The notes beneath the pieces were generated by a model, which worked only from the letters and a program-made list of their open reading frames with translations, searched no databases and was not told where the DNA came from. Shown one piece after another: positions 1 to 9,498 of a stretch of DNA of 64,000 nt. Made by a program: the position numbers and the translations under genes. The DNA comes from Mycoplasmatota bacterium (GTDB taxonomy: Bacteria > Bacillota_I > Bacilli_A > Haloplasmatales > Haloplasmataceae): NCBI GenBank assembly GCA_018394295.1, contig CP074573.1, positions 1-64,000 on the forward strand, given 5' to 3'. The first letter of the stretch is position 1, and every line of letters begins with the position of its first letter.

Positions 1-45
1 CAACAGTAATACTATTGGACTTGATTGCAGTGACAATGTTTTTTC
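1..45 (-). repeat. Partial copy of a CATTGCCACTG hairpin element (cut by window start)
   Basis: Read on the minus strand this begins CATTGTCACTGCAATCAAGT and runs off the window. It matches copies at 1837-1950, 2015-2083 and 11349-11461. T-rich sequence flanks the outer arm, as in a bidirectional terminator. Confidence 0.5.
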
Positions 46-78
46 TTTGGTGTGAGTATTTAAGTAATATAATTTTAA

Positions 79-198
79 CTTTTTCTATCATATATAGAAA
101 GTATTTTTATTGATATAGAAGAATATGGTATACTATATGTTGAGTATTATAATGGAAGTGAATTAAAAGAATATTATTGGTATGAAAAGGGGAAATGA
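79..198 (+). pseudogene. C-terminal gene fragment upstream of the first small gene
   Basis: An open frame of about 39 codons begins right after a TAA and ends in a TGA that overlaps the next start (TGATG arrangement). Its translation ends with a tyrosine-rich stretch (…YYWYEKGK) and looks like real coding sequence. There is no ATG and no ribosome binding site. I read it as the surviving tail of a gene whose front was lost when the repeat at position 1 arrived. The function is unknown, and a chance open frame is possible. Confidence 0.3.
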
Positions 199-587
199 TG
201 TTTAATTTTTTTAAAGAGAAATTTAATAAACATATTAGAAAGATAACAGATGAGAATAAAGAAATGATATTAAATATAATATTTAATGAATCACTTGAGT
301 GGGGGAGGAAAAGGATGAGACCCATTAATGAATTAACGATAAAAAAATTCCCCAAACTTAATAGTAATGATATTACCAAAATATCTAAATATATAGAATC
401 TGCAAGGAATGATATTTTTGGACAAATAGAAAAAAATTATTTAATTAATTTAAATAATCTTAAAGAGATTGAAACTTATATTAAAAAAGAAGCTGAATTT
501 CATATTAAAAATAATTATCCATGGATGAATAGTGAAAATATAAAAAGAGTAATCAATCAAGGCTTTTATTATGCATGGCACGGTTAA
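195..587 (+). CDS. Hypothetical protein, 130 aa
   Basis: A highly charged, mostly helical small protein (MMFNFFKEKF…) with no signal peptide or membrane segment. I do not recognise the family. An AAGGGG ribosome binding site lies just upstream, and either of two adjacent ATGs (195 or 198) could be used. It is followed 44 bp later by a tRNA-Trp anticodon-arm copy and then a terminator. That pattern repeats behind the next two genes, so I regard this as cargo of a cassette-like accretion array. An orphan immunity protein is possible from context only. Confidence 0.6.
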   Translation: MMFNFFKEKFNKHIRKITDENKEMILNIIFNESLEWGRKRMRPINELTIKKFPKLNSNDITKISKYIESARNDIFGQIEKNYLINLNNLKEIETYIKKEAEFHIKNNYPWMNSENIKRVINQGFYYAWHG

Positions 588-630
588 TATTAAATCTTAC
601 ATAAATGATTTTAGAATAAATAATTGCATA

Positions 631-646
631 TTCGGACTCCAAAACC
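631..646 (+). repeat. tRNA-Trp anticodon-arm fragment, copy 1
   Basis: TTCGGACTCCAAAACC differs by one base from the core TTCGGTCTCCAAAACCG, the anticodon stem-loop of bacterial tRNA-Trp (anticodon CCA). No acceptor, D or T arm is present. It lies 44 bp after the stop of the preceding gene. Confidence 0.55.
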
Positions 647-659
647 ATATATACAACAT

Positions 660-686
660 GAAGTCTTTTTTAGGCTTCTTTTTTAT
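660..686 (+). terminator. Rho-independent terminator
   Basis: GAAGTC pairs with GGCTTC around a T-rich loop, and a run of T follows. It ends the 195-587 transcript. Confidence 0.6.
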
Positions 687-718
687 AGTATAATGTAGTG
701 TAAGGAGTAGGTGGTTAA

Positions 719-1123
719 ATGGTTAATTTTTTTAGGGCAAGAAAAATAAAAAATGAATTGCCAAGTATAGAGAATAGCAAAAAATTCTTAAAAGATATGT
801 TAATATTCTTAGGTTCTGAATATGATGTTCAATGCTCAATGATTGAAGAATTTGCACTATGGAATTTATCAGATGATATTGCAAGTGAATGGTATTGGGA
901 TTATTTTAGCATCTTTGTAAATGTACTGTTAGAAGATAACATAATTACTGATAAGATTGCTGATGAATTTAAAACAATTGCTGATGAGTTTGATTTGAGG
1001 TCTAGAGGCGGAGATTTGTTTGATGAATATATTTGGACTCATGAAGGACTAAAAAATCATGTGTTTTGGTCTGAACAGAGACAAAGAGCAATGGCATTAT
1101 ATAAGTACATGGATAAATTATAA
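719..1123 (+). CDS. Hypothetical protein, 134 aa, immunity-like
   Basis: A soluble acidic protein rich in Trp, Tyr, Asp and Glu (…ASEWYWDYFSIF…) with a conserved-looking RSRGGDLFDEYIWT segment. Small acidic proteins of this composition are common among polymorphic-toxin immunity proteins, but I cannot assign a family. The start follows AAGGAGTAGGTGG. A tRNA-Trp-like arm begins 16 bp after the stop. There is no toxin gene beside it, so it would be an orphan immunity gene if that guess is right. Confidence 0.6.
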   Translation: MVNFFRARKIKNELPSIENSKKFLKDMLIFLGSEYDVQCSMIEEFALWNLSDDIASEWYWDYFSIFVNVLLEDNIITDKIADEFKTIADEFDLRSRGGDLFDEYIWTHEGLKNHVFWSEQRQRAMALYKYMDKL

Positions 1124-1138
1124 TGATATTTAAGCGTT

Positions 1139-1155
1139 TTCGGTCTCCAAAACCG
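1139..1155 (+). repeat. tRNA-Trp anticodon-arm fragment, copy 2 (perfect core)
   Basis: TTCGGTCTCCAAAACCG matches a tRNA-Trp anticodon stem (CGGT/ACCG) and loop CTCCAAA with anticodon CCA. The preceding GCGTTTTCGG resembles the D-stem/position 26 junction. It lies 16 bp downstream of the preceding stop codon, and no complete tRNA can be folded around it. Confidence 0.65.
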
Positions 1156-1233
1156 TTTTATTAGAAAAAGGATTTTGCACAAGTATATAAAAATCTTGTT
1201 ATTTTATATTTGTTTAAAAGGGAGATGATTTAG

Positions 1234-1662
1234 ATGAAAGGATTTTACGGTGATAAGGTTAATAATAAGTATGGTGTTAAGCAACTTGATGGAAAAATAG
1301 AAAGTGTATTCTTTGGAACTTATAGTTTTATGAATCTAATATTATTTTTGTATCTTTGTATTTTTTATCAAATCAAAGTTATTGATATTATAATTTTTAT
1401 TATAATTATAATTATGAGTTCATTAGTTTCATATATATACAGAAATGTTTATATAAATCAAAAGAAAAGAAAACCTAAAAAAACAGATCAATGGATACCG
1501 ATTACTTCATTTGTGTTAATTTTGTTTTTTTCATTTATTACTATGTATATGGGGGTTCATATCAGTGAACTAACAAATATAAATCTTTATAAGAATATTG
1601 GATTAGCACTTGCGTTTGTTATTGTAATTTTTAGTACATTATTTTTAATCATTAAAGAATAG
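1234..1662 (+). CDS. Hypothetical membrane protein, 142 aa, four predicted TM helices
   Basis: Hydrophobic segments at about residues 28-47, 49-70, 89-106 and 118-139 are separated by a basic loop (NQKKRKPKKTDQW). This predicts a four-helix integral membrane protein with a soluble N-terminus. A GGGAGATGA ribosome binding site precedes the ATG. The family is not recognised. It is the third gene of the small-gene row, again followed 28 bp later by a tRNA-Trp-like arm. Confidence 0.6.
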   Translation: MKGFYGDKVNNKYGVKQLDGKIESVFFGTYSFMNLILFLYLCIFYQIKVIDIIIFIIIIIMSSLVSYIYRNVYINQKKRKPKKTDQWIPITSFVLILFFSFITMYMGVHISELTNINLYKNIGLALAFVIVIFSTLFLIIKE

Positions 1663-1689
1663 ATACATTGAAAGGGAAAACGCTGTATT

Positions 1690-1706
1690 TTCGGTCTCTA
1701 AAACCG
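1690..1706 (+). repeat. tRNA-Trp anticodon-arm fragment, copy 3 (CTA in the anticodon position)
   Basis: TTCGGTCTCTAAAACCG carries one change from copy 2, turning the anticodon position CCA into CTA. A hairpin (CAGTT…AACTG) follows, but no proper T arm or acceptor stem, so it is a fragment and not a suppressor tRNA. Confidence 0.6.
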
Positions 1707-1836
1707 TCAGTTCGGTTTCAATTAACTGAAATAAGCAGTTGTTCATATTAAATATAAGTTATCCAACCTAAATGAGATAAAAGTTCTGGACAAAACTACA
1801 TTGTTATCAATTTTAATACTCTTTAAATTTCAAAAT

Positions 1837-1950
1837 CATTGCCACTGAAATCAAGTCTCATATCACAGACTCAGTTGCTCATTTACTTGCAATGGTTTTT
1901 CTATTGTATATACTAGGTCTACTTCCTACACATCCTATTGATGAAGTGTG
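1837..1950 (+). repeat. CATTGCCACTG hairpin element with 3' extension
   Basis: CATTGC at 1837 pairs with GCAATG at 1889-1894, followed by a T run. The internal segment ACAGACTCAGTTGCTCATT and the downstream TAGGTC…CTACACAT block are shared with 11349-11461. It is probably a mobile or structured terminator-like repeat. Confidence 0.6.
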
Positions 1951-2014
1951 AAGCTCCTTGACCTCTCTGTAATGTAGATACTGATTATGCCTTTCACCTT
2001 TCAACATAAAAAAA

Positions 2015-2083
2015 CATTGCCACTCTTGAGCAACTGAGTCAATAGTAGTAGCGTTACTATTGTACTTGGTTGCAGTGGCAATG
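2015..2083 (-). repeat. CATTGCCACTG hairpin element, inverted copy
   Basis: CATTGCCACT pairs with AGTGGCAATG at 2074-2083. The internal GAGCAACTGAGTC is the exact reverse complement of 1868-1880, so this copy faces the one at 1837. Both arms abut A/T runs, consistent with a two-way terminator. Confidence 0.6.
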
Positions 2084-2190
2084 TTATATCAAAATTTTGC
2101 AAGAAAATTAGTTTCTATATTAACCAAGGGAGTAATATTAAATTCTATTCCAATAAGTTAAGTAGTCTTATCTTCTTAGGATAGATTTAA

Positions 2191-2331
2191 CTACCAGTTA
2201 CGATGTTCTTCTGTGATATCATAATCAAAGATAAATCCTAGATTGTTTCCAGTTAAATTGATAAATTCATAAATTAGTTCTCTTTCATTTGTTGGTAGTG
2301 TAAAAGTTTTTCTTAAAACCAATACAAAACC
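2191..2331 (-). pseudogene. Truncated C-terminal gene fragment next to a transposase gene
   Basis: On the minus strand about 46 codons read as convincing protein (…FTLPTNERELIYEF…, ending DITEEHRNW). There is no start codon, and a stop lies immediately upstream where the transposase locus begins. I read it as the tail of an accessory gene truncated by that insertion. Family not recognised. Confidence 0.5.
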
Positions 2332-2425
2332 TTATATATATTTTGTTTTTATTCTATAATAAGTATCCCCCCCTGTATTTTGGAGGTTGCTCGTTATATT
2401 TTTTTATCATATAAATACAAAAAGA

Positions 2426-2477
2426 TAGATACCCCTGATATAATTAAGTCACCACAACCAACCATACAGGGGGTATC
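2426..2477 (+). promoter_or_regulatory. Hairpin sequestering the transposase ribosome binding site
   Basis: The arms AGATACCCCTG and CAGGGGGTATCT are complementary, and the second arm contains the ribosome binding site of the gene starting at 2482. Translation control is inferred. Confidence 0.5.
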
Positions 2478-2481
2478 TATC

Positions 2482-3909
2482 ATGGTTAAAATTATATCAG
2501 TTCTTTCAGTATTTTTAAAGTATTTAAACAAACTACTTTATAAATTTATTCTTTTTCTAGATTCGCACATTATTTCTACACATAGTTCTAAGTCATCTGG
2601 CACTTATTATGAACCTTTTAGGAAGTTCACTGTTGATGGTGAACCTATTATTCAGAAGGTTGAAAAGCTAGATTATCAAGAATTGTTTAATGTGTATTTT
2701 TTAAAGTACAATAAGCAATTAAAACCTGTTTCTAGAAGAAATCCATCAAAACTTGATTTCAAAGGAAATTGCCCTATTTGTGGTGCTCCTCATGATTACA
2801 TATATGAAAATAATATTAAATCAAAACAGTTACTTTGTAAGGTATGTAGTCATACATTTACCTTGAATAATGATTTTCTTGAAAAGATTATTTTAAAATG
2901 TCCTCATTGTTCAAAGAACCTTGAAAGAATTAAAGACCGTAATAGTTATATTATTTATAAATGTAGACATAAGAATTGTTCCTTCTATTTAGATAAATTA
3001 AAGAAATTAACACCAGATCAATTAAAACAATTCAAAAAGAAACCAGGTAAATTTAAACTTCATTATAACTATCGTGCTTTCGATATTAACTTTGATTCCC
3101 TAGAACGTGACTCTATGTCTAATTTAAATATGAAGGTTGATTTAGCCAATATCAGACATTCTAAGCATACTCTAGGCTTAATCTTAACGTATTACGTTAA
3201 CTACGGTTTGTCGAGTAGGAAAACTGCAGCTATCATGTATGATATTCACCAAGTTAAGATTTCCCATCAAACCGTGATGAATTATGCAAATAGTGTTTCT
3301 ACAATGATTCGTCCCTTACTTGAAAATTACCCATATGATTTATCATCTGACCTTTGTGGGGATGAAACATATGTTAGGGTTAAGGGGAAGAAGCATTATA
3401 TCTTCTTCTTCTCAGATAAAATTAAAAAGATTATTACTTCTTATCAAGTTTTTAGTAAACGTGATACTTTTTCAGCAGTCGTTTCACTATATCAAACATT
3501 CAAAAAATACACTGAACTACCTAAGAATTTGAAAGTAGTTGTGGATGGTAATCCTATTTACAACGTTGCATGGTCATACTTTAAAAGCATGAACATAAAT
3601 TTCGATTTATTTCAAGTTATAGGACTCACTAATAACACGAAAACAGACAAGGATTACCGTCCATTTAAACAAGTAACTGAGCGTTTAAATAGAACTTTCA
3701 AAGACGATTATATCCAAATGAACGGATTTGGTAATATCAAGAGCGCTAATGCTTATATGGTCTTGTTTACAACGTTTTTTAACTTTCTAAGACCACATAA
3801 ATCGTTAGGTTATAACCCACCTGTTAAATTAGAAGAGTTTGATGATTTACCTCATATGCCAAGCAAATGGCTTTCTCTAATAGATATGAGTTACTCTTAT
3901 ATAAACTAA
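2482..3909 (+). CDS. DDE-type transposase with zinc-ribbon N-terminus (IS6/IS240-like), 475 aa
   Basis: Two zinc-binding clusters in the first half (CPICG…CKVC and CPHC…CRHKNC) precede an HTH-like region and a catalytic core. Candidate acidic residues lie in DETYVRVKGKKHY, VVVDGNP and TERLNRTFKDDY, with the terminal RPHKSLGYNPP box typical of IS6/IS240-like enzymes. A longer TTG-initiated frame begins at 2380. ATG 2482 is preferred because CAGGGGGT sits 8 bp upstream. The ribosome binding site is inside a hairpin (AGATACCCCTG / CAGGGGGTATCT, 2426-2477), which would mask it in read-through transcripts, a common way transposases limit expression. The frame is intact. Terminal inverted repeats were not convincingly located. 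Confidence 0.85.
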   Translation: MVKIISVLSVFLKYLNKLLYKFILFLDSHIISTHSSKSSGTYYEPFRKFTVDGEPIIQKVEKLDYQELFNVYFLKYNKQLKPVSRRNPSKLDFKGNCPICGAPHDYIYENNIKSKQLLCKVCSHTFTLNNDFLEKIILKCPHCSKNLERIKDRNSYIIYKCRHKNCSFYLDKLKKLTPDQLKQFKKKPGKFKLHYNYRAFDINFDSLERDSMSNLNMKVDLANIRHSKHTLGLILTYYVNYGLSSRKTAAIMYDIHQVKISHQTVMNYANSVSTMIRPLLENYPYDLSSDLCGDETYVRVKGKKHYIFFFSDKIKKIITSYQVFSKRDTFSAVVSLYQTFKKYTELPKNLKVVVDGNPIYNVAWSYFKSMNINFDLFQVIGLTNNTKTDKDYRPFKQVTERLNRTFKDDYIQMNGFGNIKSANAYMVLFTTFFNFLRPHKSLGYNPPVKLEEFDDLPHMPSKWLSLIDMSYSYIN

Positions 3910-3935
3910 TTCTTAACTAAGGAGTATCTCTATTT

Positions 3936-3963
3936 AAGCGTATTTGAATATGCTTTTTTTTAT
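3936..3963 (+). terminator. Terminator after the transposase gene
   Basis: AAGCGTAT pairs with ATATGCTT, followed by eight T residues. Confidence 0.7.
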
Positions 3964-3988
3964 TTACATAAAATGCATAGTACGATTA

Positions 3989-4032
3989 AACTGAGTATTG
4001 TAGTCCAACACACTACAAATTCAGTTCTTTTT
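3989..4032. terminator. Bidirectional terminator between convergent genes
   Basis: AACTGA…GTAGT pairs with ACTAC…TCAGTT, with a T run on the plus side. It separates the transposase gene from the minus-strand gene ending at 4079. Confidence 0.6.
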
Positions 4033-4078
4033 ATTTTTGATTATAGAGTTTTTATGTGTTTTCATAATTTATTTGACA

Positions 4079-5044
4079 CTACCCATTTGTTTCTATTAAT
4101 TGATAATCAGAATCTTCATTCAGATTATTTAATTCAACTACATATTCTTTTACTATTTTTAAAAAGTCTTCTTTTGTCTTCCACGCTCTAGCATTAAAGT
4201 CAAATTCATATGAACATAATCTAAAAGACTCAATATTTTTCTTTATGTTTCGATTCAATGTTTCATTGAATTCATGAAATTCTTTCATTAAATTTACTAT
4301 TTCTTCTATACTTGAAATTTCTTTATTAATTTTGATTGTTTTTTTCTTTCTTTTCAATTTCTTTTTTTCTTCAATTACATATCCATCATCTAAAACATCA
4401 GGATTCATAATTAATGCTCTTGCAATATCATAGATAATACCCAAACCTTCTGATTTAGTAGATCCATAGTACTTGGGTACATAGTTAATTTTATCTCCTT
4501 CTATATTGCAATAATCCTTAATTTCTTTTTTAGTTGTTTTCATTTCCTTAGTTTCTTCATCAAATTTACTAGAAGTTACAGAACATCCATATAAAAAGCC
4601 AATATCAAAATTTCTTTCTTCTTCTGATAGAGGAATGTTACCAATAACTTTCGCAAAACCAGAGTTGAAGAAATAACCTATTGTTAAGTATGGTCGCATC
4701 AACAAATTATTTAAGTCTAGTGGTTTATCAGGCATTTTAACATCATTAGTTGCAATCTTATAAAAAAGAATAACATAATCAGGTTTTCTTTGGTTATCCT
4801 TGTCCATTATATTTACAGAAGTACTTAGTACTTTACCATAAATATAACATCCTTTCTGAACCTGAACTACAAAAATATCACCTTCTCTTATTTCACCATC
4901 GTAACCTTTAAAAAACAAACCCTTATCTAATAGATTCAACTTCTTAGATAATATATCTAATTTCTTTTTTATTTCCTTTGGTTGTGTTTCATAGGTTTCT
5001 AAATACTGCTTTGTAAAATAGTCAATTTGTTGAGTAAAAAACAT
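4079..5044 (-). CDS. Imm26-like immunity-family protein, 321 aa
   Basis: A lysine-rich helical N-terminus (residues 1-50) is followed by a domain starting EGDIFVVQVQKGCYIYGKVL. This resembles the Imm26 signature (GD-x-F-x-[IV]-x-L … Y-x-[FY]-G-[RK]-V-L) and runs to about residue 160. The C-terminal half is charged and helical, with a KLKRKKKTIKIN segment. Imm26 proteins are typically immunity partners of polymorphic toxins. No toxin gene is adjacent, so this would be an orphan copy. An AGGGGGG ribosome binding site lies 8 bp before the ATG at 5044. It is longer than single-domain Imm26 proteins, and the C-terminal part is unassigned. Confidence 0.6.
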   Translation of the reverse strand: MFFTQQIDYFTKQYLETYETQPKEIKKKLDILSKKLNLLDKGLFFKGYDGEIREGDIFVVQVQKGCYIYGKVLSTSVNIMDKDNQRKPDYVILFYKIATNDVKMPDKPLDLNNLLMRPYLTIGYFFNSGFAKVIGNIPLSEEERNFDIGFLYGCSVTSSKFDEETKEMKTTKKEIKDYCNIEGDKINYVPKYYGSTKSEGLGIIYDIARALIMNPDVLDDGYVIEEKKKLKRKKKTIKINKEISSIEEIVNLMKEFHEFNETLNRNIKKNIESFRLCSYEFDFNARAWKTKEDFLKIVKEYVVELNNLNEDSDYQLIETNG

Positions 5045-5097
5045 TTTAATATCCCCCCTATTATTCTAAAAATAGTATTCATTTAATACTTTCACTA

Positions 5098-5695
5098 ATC
5101 TTACTCAAATCCCATAAACTCAACAACAATTATACCATATTATTACAGTGCTTATGTAAAAAATAATTATGTGGGGTATTTTGAATCGAATTATTCATTT
5201 TATCCATATGATTTTTGCACAGATAAACATCGTAATTTAATAACAGACTTTAAGGTGATTGCATTTGATAAAGAAGGTAAAACTGTAGCACTATCTGAAA
5301 AAATGAATTTTAATATTAAGAATGAGTTATACACAAATATATACGGGAGAATAACTTATAATCAAGAGGATAATGAATTTGTAAAAGATACACATACAAG
5401 AGATCTTGGTGTAATAGGTTTTATACTTGTGCTGGTTTTATCTCCGATTGCATACTTTAAGTATTTTCTAGTATCTATTTTAATAGAGTATTTTACTGCA
5501 TTTTTTATGAAATTCAAAAGAAAGTTTACTGCTTTTGTAATATTAGTTAATGCTATTTCTAAAGCTTTGATGTATGCAAGTTACTCACTTAGTAGTATAA
5601 ATTATTTAAGATTTTTACTTATATCTGAAATTATAATTTATATAACTGAAGGTATTGTGTATTTACTTTTCTTTAATAACGAAGATAAGAAATAA
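5098..5695 (+). pseudogene. 5'-truncated membrane protein (C-terminal part)
   Basis: The frame is open from a TAA at 5095-5097 to 5695. It has no ATG start, and the only in-frame conventional start is a GTG at 5171 without a ribosome binding site. The translation is convincing: a soluble Tyr-rich part (YESNYSFYPYD-like) then hydrophobic segments at roughly residues 80-100, 120-140 and 145-170 counted from the GTG. I read it as the remainder of a larger membrane protein that lost its N-terminus when the divergent gene and its promoter arrived. Use of the GTG start cannot be excluded, giving a 174-aa protein (5171-5695). Family not recognised. Confidence 0.5.
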
Positions 5696-5840
5696 ATAAT
5701 TATTTATACAATAGTTGCAAATACTCTATCTTTATTAGTTGGATTAATTATGTTATGGTTTTTTAAGGATTTTAGATTCTCTTTAATTTTATTCTAATGT
5801 TATCAACAATTTTTTAGTAAGCGTCAAATATAACACACAT

Positions 5841-5873
5841 AAAAAATCCTCATTAACTAAAATGAGGATTTTT
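5841..5873. terminator. Terminator at the IS66 left end (duplicated copy)
   Basis: AATCCTCATT pairs with AATGAGGATT between A and T runs. The same structure recurs about 2 kb on, behind tnpC. Confidence 0.7.
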
Positions 5874-5924
5874 CTTATGTGTTTAATTTACAATTTTCAG
5901 GTAGTTCATCGTAAGCGTCAAATA

Positions 5925-7815
5925 GGTTCTTTCCAAAGTTATTGGAATTTTATGTAAAAATATGTTATAATAAAGGTATCAAAAGTGGAGGTACCTTATG
6001 GACGAAATAATTAAAATGCTTGACGAAAGTCTTGATTACATATCACATGAGTTAATTGATGATACTTTATACATTAATGTAAAATCAAATAAGGAGTCAC
6101 TCCCATGTCCTCTATGCGGAGAGGAAAGTACAAAAGTACATTCTAGATACAATAAAAGCTTTCAGGACTTGCCATTACAGGGGAAAAAAGTTGTTATTGC
6201 ACTAAAAAATAAAAATATGTTCTGTACAAATCCAAATTGTAAGAAGTATACATTCTCAGAAAGCTTTGGTTTTATTGATCAAAAAGGCAAGAAAACGAAA
6301 AGATTAATTGATGAAATTATACGAGTTTCTTTGACACAAAGTTCTATATCGGCGGCAAAATACCTTTCAGATACGACCGTTGAAATCAAGAAAAGCTCAA
6401 TTTGTAATTACCTAAAAAAAAACTCTAGTCATAAACAAGAGTGAAGTTAAATATGTCTGTATAGATGACTTTGCGATAAAAAAGAGAAAATCATATGGAA
6501 CAATTATGGTAGATATTGAAACTAAATGTATTATAGACTTATTAGAATCAAGAGATAGTATGAAAGTTACGGAATGGCTTACTACGTTTCCAAATATTAA
6601 ACTCGTCTCACGTGACGGCTCAACAACTTATCGCTCGGCTATTGCAGACGCTCATCCTAAAGCCACTCAGGTAAGTGATCGTTTTCATTTAGTTAAAAAT
6701 TTAGTGAAATCCATATCAAAGTATATGAAACGAATAATTACAGGTCGCATTGAAATACCACTCATATCACAAGATGGAAAGAAACGTTATGATTATCTTT
6801 GTGGTTTAAGCCGTAGAGAAAAAATTATTGAAGCCAGGCGTTTATATGCAAAGGAAGGAAATAGCTATGATACGATTGGAAATAAGTTAGGTGTTTCACC
6901 AACAACAGTTGCTAAATATATAAAAATGAAGGAAGAAGATATACCTAAAGAGAAAATAACTGTACGTGGAAAAGAGCACATCAACGCCATTTCGAAAGTG
7001 GAACAGAAAAGAAATAAGGTGCTAGAATTATGGAATAAAGGGTATACAAAAAGAGACATATCAAAGAAAACAGGATATAGCACTACAAGCATTGATACTT
7101 ATCTCAAAGGTGAATTCAATCCTGTGCACGGACAATATGGAACAGGCCGAAATGGTAAATTAATGCCATTTAGAGATGAAGTTATTGATATGCGTGCTAA
7201 TGGGATAACATATAAGAAGATTACAGAACATATAAGGGAAAAAGGATACACAGGAACTGTAGATGGATTGAGATTTTTTATCTCAAAAGAAAAGCGTTTA
7301 GCTAAAGACACCTCATCTACAAAAGAACCTACAGAATTTTTAGACAAACGTTTGATCAATAAATTATTATATAAACCACTTGAAAAGGTAAAAGGGATCA
7401 CGGAGAATCAATTGAATGAATTTTTCAAAAAATATCCAGACATAAAAGTACTCTTTGAAAGACTAAAAGAATTCAGACTTTTGTTACTTGAAGATACAGA
7501 AGACAGTTTAAGTAAATGGATTAAACGGGCAAGAGAATCTGAAATTCAGGAAATTGATAGTTTCATTAATGGTATACAAAATGACCAAGATGCCGTAGAA
7601 AATGCCATAAAGTATAGTTATAATAACGGTCTAGCAGAAGGAAGTGTTAATAAACTAAAATCTATAAAAAGGATTATGTATGGCAGAAATAAATTTGATC
7701 TACTGAGGTCTAAAGTATTATTATTGGAATCATTAAAATGATAGATTTAAGTAAAGTAGGCAAATAAAGTCTACTATTAATTTTTACTATAAATTCAATA
7801 ACTTTGGAAAGAACC
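5925..7815 (+). mobile_element. ISL3-family insertion sequence
   Basis: The terminal inverted repeats are GGTTCTTTCCAAAGTTATTG at 5925 and its near-perfect inverse ending at 7815. An 8-bp direct repeat GTCAAATA (5917-5924 and 7816-7823) flanks it, and that sequence is part of the IS66 terminal repeat. It is 1,891 bp long with a single ISL3-type transposase gene broken by a frameshift. Confidence 0.9.
5998..7741 (+). pseudogene. ISL3-family transposase, frameshifted
   Basis: The first frame (5998-6444) carries the N-terminal zinc finger (CPLCG … CTNPNCKKY) and HTH part. The second (to 7741) carries the DDE catalytic region with two HTH-like segments (YDTIGNKLGVSPTTVAKY and YTKRDISKKTGYSTTSID). 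Between them, after a run of nine A at about 6414-6422, the correct continuation (KTLVINKSEVKYVCIDDFAIKK) is in the -1 frame, so one base too many in the A run breaks the gene. The combined length of about 560 aa is near or slightly above the family norm. Ribosome binding site GGAGG precedes ATG 5998. Slippage on the A run might restore some product. Confidence 0.85.
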
Positions 7816-7865
7816 GTCAAATATAACACACATAAAAAATCCTCATTAACTAAAATGAGGATTTC

Positions 7866-9433
7866 TTATGTGTTTAATTTACAATTTTCAGGTAGTTCAT
7901 CTGACCAAGGTAATAATGTGTCTAGAATTTGTTCATCATTCAAATCTACATTTGGTAATCTATCAAATAAATAGGTTAGATATTCAATTGGTTTTATATT
8001 ATTCTCCTTCGCGGTTTCAATAACACTATATATGATGGCACTTGATTTTGCTCCTTTAGGAGTATTAGAGAATAACCAGTTTTTTCTTCCAATCACGAAA
8101 GGTTTAATTGATCTTTCAGCTCTATTATTATCAATTTCTAATCTTCCATCAAGTAGGTATCTTCCAAGATTATCCCATTGATTGAGACAATATTTAATAG
8201 CTTTACCAAGTTTACAATTAGGTAAAATTTCTTCTGCTTGATTTTTAAGCCATACTAAAAAATCATCCAAAATCTCTCGACTGTCATTATTTCTTATTTC
8301 ATACTTTTCTTCAGGTGTTAAGTCCATTATTTTATGCTCAATTGAGTATAACTGATTACAGAAAGTTAATCCCTCTTTCGCAATGGACACATCATCACTC
8401 GATAGAGCTTTTACTATTTCGGCAAATCCTCTCCTCGCATGTGCCCAGCACCCAACAAGTATTACATTAGGAATATTATGATATCCAGTATATGCATCCA
8501 CCTGAAGATATCCTTTAAATCCTTCAAGAAACTCTTCGGGATGTTTACCTGCTCTTGTCGTCTGATAATCATATAAAACAATTGCTTTCCCCTCTGAACC
8601 TGTTCGATAAAGCCACATGTAGGACTTTGATTTTGCTTCTCTCCCGTTTTCCTTCAATACTTGGGTAGTTGTCTCATCTGCATGTAGGATATCTTTTTGA
8701 AGTAATAATTTATGCATACGATTATATAAGATTTCCAACCAAGCAGCACCTTTAATTACCCAGTTAGAAAGATTTTGTCGCGGTAAAAATATTCCCAATC
8801 TTTCAAATTGTTTCTCTTGTCTGTAAAGAGGTAACCCATTTGTATATTTTTGATCCATTATATACGCAATTAAAGATGATGAAGCTAAGCTTCCTGGTAT
8901 TGCAGGATAAGGCATATTAGCTTTTATTATAGGCGTTCTAATTTCACTTTTCTCACATAATCGACAGGATACTATATGACGGATATGTTTCTTGATTTTT
9001 ACTTTAGGCGGAATAACTACAATTTCAGTTCTTTCTTCAGTACTCATTTCATGAAGTAGAAAACCACATTGTGGACAATCTTTTTCTTCAGGATAATAAT
9101 GTATTTCTTCAACAGGAAGAGTTTTTAAATAATCAGTACTTTTTTTCGTCCTTTTTTATTTCTAGTATAGGTAATTTTTTCAAGTTTAGGTTCTTCGCGA
9201 TTTAAATTTGATTCCTTTTCAGCTTCATTAAATAATTCTAGACTTTGTTGATTAGGATCAATTTTCTCGCTAGAAGATCCAAAACGCTTTTGTTGATATA
9301 ATTTAAAGAACTCTTCATAATTTTTCACTTTATTTTGAAGTTCTACTATTTCAGAATCTTGTGATGAGATATATTCAATTAATTCTTCTTTAGTTAGTTT
9401 ATTTAAGTCTACTTTTTTCATTGCTTTTCTCAC
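7866..9433 (-). pseudogene. tnpC: IS66 transposase TnpC, frameshifted
   Basis: The N-terminal part (9433-9125) has the coiled-coil leader of IS66 transposases (LTKEELIEYISSQDSEIVEL). The C-terminal part (open from about 9143 to 7866) has the zinc finger CPQCG/CRLC, the PAIPGSLASSSLIAYI segment, the DDE residues (HADETTTQVL, VDAYTGY) and the ERSIKPFVIGRKNWLF box with catalytic Glu. The join is a run of seven A in CGAAAAAAAGT, where a -1 shift fuses the two frames. The combined length of about 520 aa matches the family. The sequence A_AAA_AAA is also a legal -1 slippery heptamer, so read-through at low level is possible. Mutation or an assembly error is the simpler reading. Confidence 0.88.
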
Positions 9434-9498
9434 CTTTTTTTGATACTTTATTTTACCATAAAATTAGAAAAAAGTCTAATTATATAAAGAAAAGGGGA

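Noticed and set aside
1670-1745. Suppressor tRNA with CUA anticodon, which might read the amber codon at 31496
   Set aside because: Only an anticodon-arm match exists. No acceptor stem, D arm or proper T arm can be folded around it, so it cannot be a working tRNA.
2340-3963. Complete IS with defined ends around the 475-aa transposase
   Set aside because: Only a vague GTATCCCC/GGAGTATC similarity is seen at the borders, with no convincing inverted repeats or target duplication.
6865-7401. Two long minus-strand frames inside the ISL3 transposase
   Set aside because: They are shadows of the plus-strand coding sequence, with no start signals.
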